This document shows positions 52,820-60,910 of a DNA stretch of 61,630 nt, piece by piece. Location: positions 1-61,630 of the forward strand of contig PKDJ01000055.1 of the NCBI GenBank assembly GCA_002862545.1, in the 5' to 3' direction. Position numbers and translations under genes: made by a program. The notes beneath the pieces were generated by a model. That model ran no database searches, was not told the origin of the DNA, and worked only from the letters and a program-made list of their open reading frames with translations. Every line of letters starts with the position of its first letter. The first letter of the stretch is position 1. The DNA is from Pseudomonadota bacterium (GTDB lineage Bacteria > Myxococcota_A > UBA796 > GCA-2862545).

Positions 52820-53333
52820 CGATGATCGAGGACTACCGCTCCTTCCCCACGTCGCCAGCGAGTTCTACGCTTGGGTCTGGTGGGCGTCTGAGCAGCGGGG
52901 AGGGGTGTTCCAGCTAGGCGATGAGCTCGGGCAGGTGGACGTCTGGGTGGATGAGAGGCTCGCATTCCGAAGCCCCGAAGACACCAAGGTGTCGGCGGTG
53001 ATGACGGGTGAAAACCCTTCTGCGTCCATCGAGGCGCGCGCAGCCTTGGCGGGTGGCAAGGTCCTCCAAGAGGTCCGCTTGGGGCTGCGGCGAGACGATC
53101 GCGAGTTCTTCGTCACGCTGAAGGGCCCAGCTGCGCATCTTCAGGGGCTCAAGCTTCCACAGGTCGTCACCGATGGAGATGCCGAGGTCGTCTTCGAGCG
53201 TCTCCATCTGTATGAGGAGGCCGTGCTGATAGTTGGAGGGCTGTTCCGCGCGTATGCGGAGGCTCGCAATGGGCCCGCGTGGGGAGATGAAGTCCTGCCC
53301 GGTCTTCGCGCCTGGATCCTCGGCGAGACCTGA
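52812..53333 (+). CDS. Hypothetical protein coupled to the RdgC-like gene
   Basis: The 173-residue protein is soluble, without signal or membrane segment. It has a mixed alpha/beta composition (EFYAWVWWASEQRGGVFQLG; VDVWVDERLAFRS; EVRLGLRRDDREFFVTLKGP). I do not recognise the family. GGAGGGAG lies 3-4 bases before the ATG, which is inside the end of the RdgC-like gene, so translation is coupled and the two proteins probably act together. Confidence 0.7.
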   Translation: MSDDDRGLPLLPHVASEFYAWVWWASEQRGGVFQLGDELGQVDVWVDERLAFRSPEDTKVSAVMTGENPSASIEARAALAGGKVLQEVRLGLRRDDREFFVTLKGPAAHLQGLKLPQVVTDGDAEVVFERLHLYEEAVLIVGGLFRAYAEARNGPAWGDEVLPGLRAWILGET

Positions 53334-53342
53334 GCGCGGCCG

Positions 53343-53371
53343 TTGACAGGGGTCGGAGCATCGGATAGGAG
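53343..53371 (+). promoter_or_regulatory. Candidate promoter of tRNA-Arg
   Basis: A perfect TTGACA (53343-53348) with TAGGAG (53366-53371) after 17 bases, or GATAGG (53364-53369) after 15. The tRNA begins about 30 bases downstream of the -10, a typical distance for a processed tRNA leader. Confidence 0.45.
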
Positions 53372-53399
53372 CGGTCTGCTGCAAAGCGTCCGGGTAACT

Positions 53400-53476
<77 letters not shown>

Positions 53477-53583
53477 CTCGGAACCCTTGACTCGTACCGC
53501 CGAGCACGTCGACACGTTGGAGGGGCGATGACGGTCCACGCCGCACGTGGACGAGCGAGGTCCGCTGACCGGCGGCGAGCGCT

Positions 53584-54444
53584 GTGGAGCTGACCTTCTG
53601 GGGTGTGCGAGGCTCCATCCCAACTCCGGGCGAACACACTCGGCGTTGGGGAGGCAACTCGTCCTGCCTAGAGGTCCGGGTGCCCGATGCGCCTCCGGTG
53701 GTGCTGGACTGTGGTACCGGAGCCCGAAACTTGGGGCACAAGCTGGTCGGAGAGGCTCACCGTGAGCTCGACCTGCTCTTCACGCACCTCCACATGGACC
53801 ATGTGTTCGGCTTTCCGTTCTTCCTGCCGATCTACACGCCGGGATACCGCCTGCGGATCGGTGTGCCGGCGTTCTCCGATGATGAGGCGCGCGAGAAGAT
53901 CAGCCGGTACTTGAATGGGGTCTATCATCCTACGAGGCTGCGAGATCTTCCTTCGGAGCTTTCCTTCCATGCGGTGCGGTCCGGTCGGGAGCTGCGGGCT
54001 GGGGGCATGGAGGTGACCACGGTCTCCCTCAAGCATCCGGGAGGCTCTATGGGCTATCGGCTGAACCACGAGGGGCGCTCAGTCGTCTACGTCACCGACA
54101 CCTCGCCATTCGCGAACCCGGGGCGGGGAGTGCTGGCGGGGGAGGAGCCACCCCGAGCCGAGCAGCGCATCATCGACTTTCTGCAAGGGGCGGACTGCGT
54201 CATCTACGACACGATGTACGACGTGGACGAATACCTCGAGAAGATGACGTGGGGACACAGCTACCCCGAGTATGCTGTGGGCCTGTGCGAGGCGGCGGGC
54301 GTGAAGCACATCGTGCTGTACCATCATCTCCCTGATGCCACCGATGAGGACCTCGACGCCCTCGAGGCTCACTGGGCTTCGCACACAGCGCCCCGCGTCA
54401 CGGTCGCTCGCGAGGGAGAGACCTTGACGGTGGGAGAGGCGTGA
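53584..54444 (+). CDS. MBL-fold metal-dependent hydrolase, RNase Z/PhnP-like
   Basis: A 286-residue metallo-beta-lactamase-fold protein opening MELTFWGVRGSIPTPGEHTR, typical of the group related to RNase Z and PhnP-type phosphodiesterases. The zinc motif is LFTHLHMDHVFGFPFF. Further ligands are in SLKHPGGSMGYRL, VYVTDT and the late IVLYHHLPDATDE. The start is GTG at 53584. It follows tRNA-Arg by 107 bases and overlaps the next gene by 4 bases. Substrate unknown; a role as the main tRNA 3' nuclease is unlikely because the exosite of RNase Z is not visible. Confidence 0.85.
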   Translation: MELTFWGVRGSIPTPGEHTRRWGGNSSCLEVRVPDAPPVVLDCGTGARNLGHKLVGEAHRELDLLFTHLHMDHVFGFPFFLPIYTPGYRLRIGVPAFSDDEAREKISRYLNGVYHPTRLRDLPSELSFHAVRSGRELRAGGMEVTTVSLKHPGGSMGYRLNHEGRSVVYVTDTSPFANPGRGVLAGEEPPRAEQRIIDFLQGADCVIYDTMYDVDEYLEKMTWGHSYPEYAVGLCEAAGVKHIVLYHHLPDATDEDLDALEAHWASHTAPRVTVAREGETLTVGEA

Positions 54445-54779
54445 ACGCAGAGGGTGTCGCAACCATCGTGACTGCGGAGTGGGTGCAGACCGTGTTGACC
54501 TCCGTCCCGATGGTCGTTGTTGGGGCGTGGGTCGTCTACGGACCTCTCGTGCTGTGGCGCCGCCTGATCTTGTCGGAGGTGGGTGCCGACATGCGGACGC
54601 TGGCGGCACGCTGGCGGTGCACTGTGAGCCCCTGGTGGGCTGGCTGGCGCATTCACGAAGAAGGACGGATGGTCCACTGGAGCGGAGGCCTCCGGGGCGC
54701 TCGCACTGTCGTCCACAAGGGCGAGTGGACGAAGACCTTCGATGGCTGGCTGACGGCGGACGACATCGAAGGGCTCTAG
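54441..54779 (+). CDS. Small membrane protein, unknown
   Basis: The 112-residue protein has one hydrophobic segment (TVLTSVPMVVVGAWVVYGPL). A cytoplasmic-like Trp/Arg-rich domain follows (LAARWRCTVSPWWAGWRIHE). I recognise no family. Its GTG start overlaps the MBL gene stop (GTGA), so the two are co-translated. Confidence 0.6.
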   Translation: MNAEGVATIVTAEWVQTVLTSVPMVVVGAWVVYGPLVLWRRLILSEVGADMRTLAARWRCTVSPWWAGWRIHEEGRMVHWSGGLRGARTVVHKGEWTKTFDGWLTADDIEGL

Positions 54780-54826
54780 ACGAAGAGCGCCGGACGAGCG
54801 TTAGCCCCGCTCTGGACGTTGAGTAG

Positions 54827-55906
54827 CTAGAGCTCGTCGAGCTCCCGCGCGGTTCGGCGCCGAGCATCGCCAGCCTCTGCATGGCGGCGGAGCTCCGCGA
54901 GTACCTCATGCAGGCGCTGCGGTGCGTGCTCTCCAGGAAGAGTCTGGGCAATGGCGAGTCCCGCTCTGGCCTCCTCGAGATACGCGATGGCGTACTCGAC
55001 CGCAGCCTGGGTGCGCTCCCGCTCCGTGACGATCGCATCCCGATGTTCCAAGATCCGCTTCAGGTGTTCGGCCGTGGCCTTTCGGCGCTCCTGGGTGAAT
55101 CGATCGCCTGCGGGGTCGGGCTCGCACGTGGCGATGCGGCCTGCGATGTCCTCGACATCGATGCTCTCGAGCTCCCGGTCCAGCCCTTGCAAAGTGACCT
55201 GCAGCCTCCAGATCCACGTGGCCACCTCGGCGAGCCCCTTGCGCATCTCGCGGAAGGGGGCTCGTGCTCGAATCGCGTCGTACAGCTCGAGGCCGCGGAG
55301 GACAGGCGGGCGATAAGTGACCTTCAAGCTGCGACGAACCATCGCTCGTGTGGGAAGGGTGACCCGGGTTTCGAAGCGAAGAGCGGAGGGGAGCAGGCCC
55401 TGACTCGCAACAACTCCGACGATCAGCGCGGTCAGTGCTGCCGACATCACCACGGGGAGGCTAGCGGGGAGGAGTGTGGTGGCGGCCCACAGACCGAGGC
55501 TGGCTCCGGCGAGTGTCGCCAGACCACCATTGAGCAGGTCCAGTGCGTCGGTGCGGTGCGGGAGCAAGAGCGTCGCCGCCACTCCGGCGGCAAAGCCTGC
55601 GGTCACCACCGCGGGCAGCCCCAGCATCATGAAGGGCAGGGAGGTCGCCACGACCGCTCCGACGACGAGAGGGGCGGCCCACAGGCGGCGTGGATTCACC
55701 GCAGATGCACCGAGCCCGATGGACAGGACCAGTCCCAGCTCGGGCTGTGTCGCCCAGACCGTCGACAGGGCTGCACCGAGGGCACCCACGAGCTGTCCAC
55801 CCACCCAGAGCGCCTGGCGACGTGGCACCTCACCGAGCACCCTCTCTCGGCTGCTGTCGAGAGCTGCATCTTGTCTCTGTGCGGGCAGTCTAGCGGACTG
55901 AGCCAC
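54827..55906 (-). CDS. Multi-span membrane protein with C-terminal coiled coil, unknown
   Basis: The 359-residue protein has about five hydrophobic segments in residues 35-180 (GGQLVGALGAALSTVWA; LWAAPLVVGAVVATSLPFMM; AVVTAGFAAGVAATLLLP; LAGASLGLWAATTLLPASLP; VVMSAALTALIVGVVASQG). A long helical, charged C-terminal half follows (EYAIAYLEEARAGLAIAQTL). The layout is loosely like FUSC-type transporters, but the match is too weak to claim. The GTG at 55906 has AAGGAG 8 bases upstream. It overlaps the VWA gene by 17 bases. Confidence 0.65.
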   Translation of the reverse strand: MAQSARLPAQRQDAALDSSRERVLGEVPRRQALWVGGQLVGALGAALSTVWATQPELGLVLSIGLGASAVNPRRLWAAPLVVGAVVATSLPFMMLGLPAVVTAGFAAGVAATLLLPHRTDALDLLNGGLATLAGASLGLWAATTLLPASLPVVMSAALTALIVGVVASQGLLPSALRFETRVTLPTRAMVRRSLKVTYRPPVLRGLELYDAIRARAPFREMRKGLAEVATWIWRLQVTLQGLDRELESIDVEDIAGRIATCEPDPAGDRFTQERRKATAEHLKRILEHRDAIVTERERTQAAVEYAIAYLEEARAGLAIAQTLPGEHAPQRLHEVLAELRRHAEAGDARRRTARELDEL

Positions 55907-57278
55907 GTAGAGTCTCCTTGGTCGACTTGATGGCCCGGCGGCCAGCCGGACTCGACGGTTTACTTTGCTGAAACGCGCGCAGTGTTCGGTCTAGCTCTGC
56001 AGCCTCATGCAGAAGTGCGGGGGCCGCGAGGGCGTGAGCAGCCTCTGTGAGGACCGCCTGACCCTCCCGGAGAAGCTCCTGGCTCTCCGTGATGTCCCCG
56101 GATTCGTAAGCCCTGGTCGAATCTTCGACGTATGCACTGGCCCACGCACGCTGTGCGATCGGTGCCCACTGTGGATGCGCTACGGCTGCTGAGTCCTCGC
56201 CTGAGACTACGGGAACCGCGACACCCAGCGTCGACGTGCCGATGCCGCCGTCGTGGGTGTAGTCGAGCGTGGCGGTGGCCACCTGTGCCATGCTGCCGGT
56301 GGCAGGCGTGCGAACCCGAGCGACGATCCTCCGTGTGTCTCCGGTAGAGAGGTCACCCAACCACAGGGCATGTCGGTGTGCACCTGCAGCTGTCGTCTGC
56401 CAGCCTACGACATCGAGCAGCTCCACCCCGTCGGCGAGTGCAATGGTCACGCGGGTGTCCCTGGCGATGACGCGTCTCGCGCGGCCGATTTCCGTCTCCA
56501 GCACCTCGGAGAGTGTCTTCGAATCATCGACGAAGCGGTAGGTGCCACCACCGACATCGGCGATGCTTGCGAGAGCGTCCTCGTCGTAGTCCAGGCCGAG
56601 ACCGACGGTCGAGATCGAGACGCCCTTCACTGCCAGCTCGGCTGCCAACGTGGCCGTGACGGACGGGTTGGTGATGCCGACGCTCGCCTTGCCGTCGGAC
56701 AACAGCACCAATCGCGCTTCACGTGAGGGGGCTGTCTCGCGCAGCAGCTCGCGGCCGCCGAGCTCCAGGCCGGCATGAAGATTCGTTCCGCCACCCTCGT
56801 AGACCTTCTCGACAAGGCGATCTACGGACTCTGGAGTCGACAGTGGACTCACGGGACGAACCACGCGAGCGGCGTCATTGAACACAAACAGCCCGAGTGT
56901 GTCCTGTGGCCCGAGCGTACGGGCAAGCTGCCGTGCAGCCTCCCTGGCATGGTTCATCTTGCCGGCCGCAGACATCGACCCCGAACCATCGATGACGATG
57001 GCGAGGTCGAGAGGACGATGAGTGGCAAGGGTCTCTGGCGCGCTGATCTCGAAGACGAGGAAGCGCTCCTCGGGATGGCTGGAGAGCGCTGTGTGGTCGA
57101 GGCCACCTCGCAGAAGCAGCGGGCCGGCGTCAGGGGCGACCGGCGGGGCCACTGGCACGACCTGCGGCTGTCCGAGGCCACCGTCGGCGTCTGACACGCT
57201 ACCGAGAAGCCGAGGGGCGACCAGGACTGCGAGCATCGCTAGTGCCCCGAGGCCGAGGGTGAGTTGCCACTTCCGCAT
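55890..57278 (-). CDS. VWA-domain protein, exported
   Basis: The 462-residue protein has an N-terminal signal or anchor (LTLGLGALAMLAVLVAPRLL). A von Willebrand A domain follows with the complete MIDAS: LAIVIDGSGSMSAAGKM, the threonine in YEGGGTNLHAGLELGG and LVLLSDGKASVGI. A beta-rich domain and a helical, TPR-like tail (RAYESGDITESQELLREGQA) complete it. VWA proteins bind ligands through a divalent metal. GGAGGG precedes the ATG. It overlaps the membrane protein gene and lies downstream of the PP2C gene, with a 149-base spacer. Confidence 0.85.
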   Translation of the reverse strand: MRKWQLTLGLGALAMLAVLVAPRLLGSVSDADGGLGQPQVVPVAPPVAPDAGPLLLRGGLDHTALSSHPEERFLVFEISAPETLATHRPLDLAIVIDGSGSMSAAGKMNHAREAARQLARTLGPQDTLGLFVFNDAARVVRPVSPLSTPESVDRLVEKVYEGGGTNLHAGLELGGRELLRETAPSREARLVLLSDGKASVGITNPSVTATLAAELAVKGVSISTVGLGLDYDEDALASIADVGGGTYRFVDDSKTLSEVLETEIGRARRVIARDTRVTIALADGVELLDVVGWQTTAAGAHRHALWLGDLSTGDTRRIVARVRTPATGSMAQVATATLDYTHDGGIGTSTLGVAVPVVSGEDSAAVAHPQWAPIAQRAWASAYVEDSTRAYESGDITESQELLREGQAVLTEAAHALAAPALLHEAAELDRTLRAFQQSKPSSPAGRRAIKSTKETLRGSVR

Positions 57279-57427
57279 GGTCCCTCCTGGTGCCGACGCA
57301 CCGTCGTCGCCACGACAACGGAGGAGGAGGCGGGTTCCTTACACCCGTCCCCACGGGAAGAGTCTAGTGGAGGAAGGGGGCTCTGACTGCACTCACGACA
57401 GGCCGGTACAATCTGGCGCTGCGCGAG

Positions 57428-59707
57428 CTACGGCTCGGAGCGAATCACCGGCGCACCCAGACGGTAGACCTTGGCTTCGATCGGGCCAGTCGGTGGCGCT
57501 GGCTTCGGAGCAGCACGAACGACAGCCTGGGCGGGCTTGGGACTCTCGGTCGCATCCGCCTCTGGCTCTGAAGGCTCGCCGGACCCAAGCGCAAAGGGCA
57601 TGCGGGCACCCAAGGCCGCTGCCTGGGCTAGAGCAACGGCGCGAGGCAGGCCGTTCTCATCCCAGAGGCCCGTCGGAGCAGGCGGACTGGCGTCTTCGCT
57701 TGTCTGCTCAGAGTTCTCGGCGGCCAGGGCGGCTCGGGCGGACTCGGGCAGCTCTCTCGGTTGCGTCGACTCGGCCAGCGACGCGCGGATTCGCGGCACG
57801 ACATCGGGCCTGTGCTCCTCGAGCAGTCTGCCTGGCCGGCCATGCATCGCCCGAGTCGTGACGTAGACGCGACGTGCCCACCAGTCGATCACCTGCTCGT
57901 CCGGGTCTGCGACTCTCGAGAGACCCGCTGCTGCTTCGGCCTCCATGAGGAGGTCATGCGCGAGGTGGTCTGCAACCGCTGGCTCTCCGACCAAGTCGGA
58001 CAGGACCTCGGCCATGAGGTCTTCGGAGCTCGACCGAGACCAGGCCTCGAGGCGGTACTCGATGCCACCAACGGCCGGTCGGTACCAGATCGGAAGCGAC
58101 TTCACTTCATCGCTCTCCCGATCATCACGCTCGTCTGGGGGGCCCTCGAAGTGATGCACCAAGAATCCGAAGTCCTCGGGCCGCTCCACTTCGGCTTGGG
58201 CGAGCATGCGCTGATGAGTGTCGTTGAAGCACTTCCACGCACTGTCGTACAGCGGGGCGTGGTCGATGCTCACCAACATTCCGTTGCGAACGACATCGAG
58301 TGCCTGAGCGCAGTCCCGATTGCGTGCGGCCTGCACGGCCTCCCACTGCGTCGCTCCACCGGGGGGCGGCTGTGTATAGACCTGCGCGCGCTTCGGGAGC
58401 CGGCGGGGGTCGGGTGGCAAGTCTGGCGCGAAGAGCATGCTGGAGGGCTCGTACTCGGCAGTCTGAACTTCCGGAGTGGGAAGTGGCTGCGACGGCTCGA
58501 GCCCATCCGGGGCGGTCACGTCGAGCAGGGCGATGTCCTCGCCCTCGGCCGAGCCCGTTGGCAGCGAGAGCGCCACGACTCCGAGGCAAGCAGCCAGCGC
58601 GATCGCGACACCACCCACCACGACGAGCATGGGCCGGTTGCGACGTCGCTTGCCTCGCGCACCTCGGGCTTCCGCCTTTCGCTTTGCGGACTTGCGAACC
58701 TGCGGGGTCGTCGACGGCTGCCGCTGGTCGTCGTCATCGTAGATGACGTACCCGGAGGCCGCGAGGTCGGTGGCCGGCTCCTGGGCGGTGGGCGGCTCTT
58801 CGGTCTCCTCCCGCGGGATTCCCGGCACGCTCGTGGGGTCGGCATCACTCTCGATGTGGGAGGGCTCGTGGCTCCTGGGCCGCGTGATGGCCGGCGAAGC
58901 AGCCAGCGCATTCGGCATGTTCGAGGGCTCGAGTGTCGCGTCGTCGAGTGACCGGAGCTCTGGCAGTGCGGCAGGGCTGACGCTGCGGGTCGAGGGGCCG
59001 TTGCGGAGCACCACGGCCGTTGCGTTGTCGTCGCCCTCACGTGCCTCGACGATGCCCAGAACGTGCGTGATGGCGTCGTCCGGCTCGGACCAGTCTACGT
59101 TCGCGAGCTCCCAGTCGCTGACGATGCCGTGAACACCGTCCGAGCAGAGGAAGTAGGCATCATCTGCCTGTAGAGCTACGGGGGCGCCAACCTCGACGTC
59201 GACGTGGCGCTCGACTCCCAGTGAGCGGGAGAGGACGTGTGCTTCGGGATGCGTCGCAGCGTCTTCAGGGGTGAGCAGCTCTGCATCGACGAAGAGGTTG
59301 ACCATGGTGTGGTCGCGCGTGATGGCCTCTACCTGACCTTTGCGAACCAGGTAGACTCGTGAATCACCCACGTGGGCGATGTGGCAGTGCGTCTCCGTGA
59401 GCGCCGCGAGCACGATGGTCGTGCCCATGCCCATGAGGCGGTGGTCCTTGCGCGCAGCGTCGTAGATCGACTGGTTTGCGTGCTGGATGGCCTTCTCGAT
59501 GGCGGTCGGGAGATCCTCACTGGTGCTGGAGAGGTACTCGTGCACGGCGCGCACGGCGAGCGCTGAGGCCTGAGCTCCGCCGACGTGTCCGCCCATGCCG
59601 TCGCAGACGATACCAAGGGTAAACCCGGGGAAAGAGAAGGCCCCGTAGCTGTCCTGGTTCTCGTTGCGGAGGCGCTGGTCGGTACCGTAGCCCCAGGAGT
59701 GATTCAA
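57428..59707 (-). CDS. PP2C-type Ser/Thr protein phosphatase with membrane span and large C-terminal domain
   Basis: The N-terminal 240 residues are a PPM phosphatase: the motif RNENQDSYG, IVCDGMGGHVGG, HVGDSRVYLVRKG, FLCSDGVHG and EGDDNATAVVL supply the metal-binding aspartates. A Pro/Glu/Ser-rich linker, a basic stretch (GARGKRRRNRP) and one membrane helix (about 359-382) follow. An unassigned domain of about 375 residues then lies outside the membrane. The plan suggests a transmembrane receptor phosphatase opposing Ser/Thr kinases. TTG at 59707 is chosen because GGAGG lies 5 bases upstream; GTG 59719 is in frame but overlaps that site. Confidence 0.85.
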   Translation of the reverse strand: MNHSWGYGTDQRLRNENQDSYGAFSFPGFTLGIVCDGMGGHVGGAQASALAVRAVHEYLSSTSEDLPTAIEKAIQHANQSIYDAARKDHRLMGMGTTIVLAALTETHCHIAHVGDSRVYLVRKGQVEAITRDHTMVNLFVDAELLTPEDAATHPEAHVLSRSLGVERHVDVEVGAPVALQADDAYFLCSDGVHGIVSDWELANVDWSEPDDAITHVLGIVEAREGDDNATAVVLRNGPSTRSVSPAALPELRSLDDATLEPSNMPNALAASPAITRPRSHEPSHIESDADPTSVPGIPREETEEPPTAQEPATDLAASGYVIYDDDDQRQPSTTPQVRKSAKRKAEARGARGKRRRNRPMLVVVGGVAIALAACLGVVALSLPTGSAEGEDIALLDVTAPDGLEPSQPLPTPEVQTAEYEPSSMLFAPDLPPDPRRLPKRAQVYTQPPPGGATQWEAVQAARNRDCAQALDVVRNGMLVSIDHAPLYDSAWKCFNDTHQRMLAQAEVERPEDFGFLVHHFEGPPDERDDRESDEVKSLPIWYRPAVGGIEYRLEAWSRSSSEDLMAEVLSDLVGEPAVADHLAHDLLMEAEAAAGLSRVADPDEQVIDWWARRVYVTTRAMHGRPGRLLEEHRPDVVPRIRASLAESTQPRELPESARAALAAENSEQTSEDASPPAPTGLWDENGLPRAVALAQAAALGARMPFALGSGEPSEPEADATESPKPAQAVVRAAPKPAPPTGPIEAKVYRLGAPVIRSEP

Positions 59708-59833
59708 GGTTCCCTCCACTCCAGCAAGGTATCAAATGGCGGTGAACAACGGCAGTCCGGCCAGCTGATACCGCCGTCTGCGGTACGTAACCAGTCAGAG
59801 CTGGGAGCGACCCGTCGTAGCCCGGTCTGCACG

Positions 59834-60844
59834 CTAGGTCAGAGGTGGTGCTCCAACCTCGGTCAGGGCCAGCGACAGAGCCGCTCGGTCCTTGACGACC
59901 GCACCGACCTGCGCGACCGTCAGGCCCGCGACTCGGGTGGCGAGCGCCCCGCAGCGGTCGGGTGTCCAGCCTCGGGTGACACCATAGAGGAAGCCGCCAG
60001 CGTAGGCGTCTCCGGCGCCTGTCGTGTCGACAGCGTTCACCTTCTTGATGGGTACGCTGACGAGATCACCATCGTGCCAGACGAGCGACCCCTCGGAGCC
60101 CATCTTCACGACCACGGTCTTCACGGTGCCCCGGCCAGCGATGGCGATGGCTGCCTCCCGGGGCTTGAGTCCGGTGAGGCCATGGGCCTCCTCCGCGTTC
60201 AGGAAGACGATGTCGACGTACTTGTCGAGCACGGCCTCGAGGACGGACTTGATCTGCAACACGACGAACGGGTCGGCGGCGTCCAAGGAGACGACGGTGC
60301 CCGAGGCATGGGCCGTGTGCATGGCCTCCAGCATCGCCTCCTGCATCGGCCCACCGAGGAGCGTGTACCCCGTGAAGTGAGCGATCTGGGTCTCGGTGAG
60401 GGTGTGCTTGAAGCCTCCGATCTCGGTCAGGCCGATGGCCGCACCGAGGTCGGTGAGCATGGTGCGCTCGGCATCCTCCCGGCTGATGATCGAGAGGCAC
60501 TTGCCCGTGCGGACTGCGTCGGTGAAGCGCAGTGCGTGGGTGCCGCAGGCCTCCTCGAGGAGGCTCGCGTACATGCGGCCGAGCTGGTCGTCGCCGACCT
60601 GCCCACAGTAGACCGCGCTTGCGCCGAGTCGCCCGAGGGTGGCGATGGTGTTCGCACAGGAACCACCAGAGGCAAACACGACCCCTTGCTCTCGAACGCG
60701 CTCGAAGACGCGCTGCCAGCCATCGTGGTCGACCGGATGCATCGTCCCTCGAACGAGGCCGAGCTCGTCGATCAGGGAGTCGTCGTCGAGCACGACGAGC
60801 GCATCCATGAGAGCGTTACCGAGGCCCGCCACTTCGCACGCCAT
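59834..60844 (-). CDS. PfkB-family kinase, adenosine kinase-like
   Basis: A 336-residue ribokinase-fold kinase. The sugar-site GGSCANTIATLGRLG and the PfkB signature DTTGAGDAYAGGFLYG (catalytic base Asp279) are clear. The N-terminus (VAGLGNALMDALVVLDDDSL) and the lack of a sugar-operon context favour the adenosine kinase-like group found in many proteobacteria. The exact substrate cannot be fixed from sequence. GGAGGAG precedes the ATG. It follows trxB by 66 bases on the same strand and may share its transcript. Confidence 0.87.
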   Translation of the reverse strand: MACEVAGLGNALMDALVVLDDDSLIDELGLVRGTMHPVDHDGWQRVFERVREQGVVFASGGSCANTIATLGRLGASAVYCGQVGDDQLGRMYASLLEEACGTHALRFTDAVRTGKCLSIISREDAERTMLTDLGAAIGLTEIGGFKHTLTETQIAHFTGYTLLGGPMQEAMLEAMHTAHASGTVVSLDAADPFVVLQIKSVLEAVLDKYVDIVFLNAEEAHGLTGLKPREAAIAIAGRGTVKTVVVKMGSEGSLVWHDGDLVSVPIKKVNAVDTTGAGDAYAGGFLYGVTRGWTPDRCGALATRVAGLTVAQVGAVVKDRAALSLALTEVGAPPLT

Positions 60845-60910
60845 AGCTCCTCCGCACGGAGCGGCTGCCTAGCCAGCCGAGAGCGCGGGTGCCAGTGCGT
60901 TGACCGTCGC

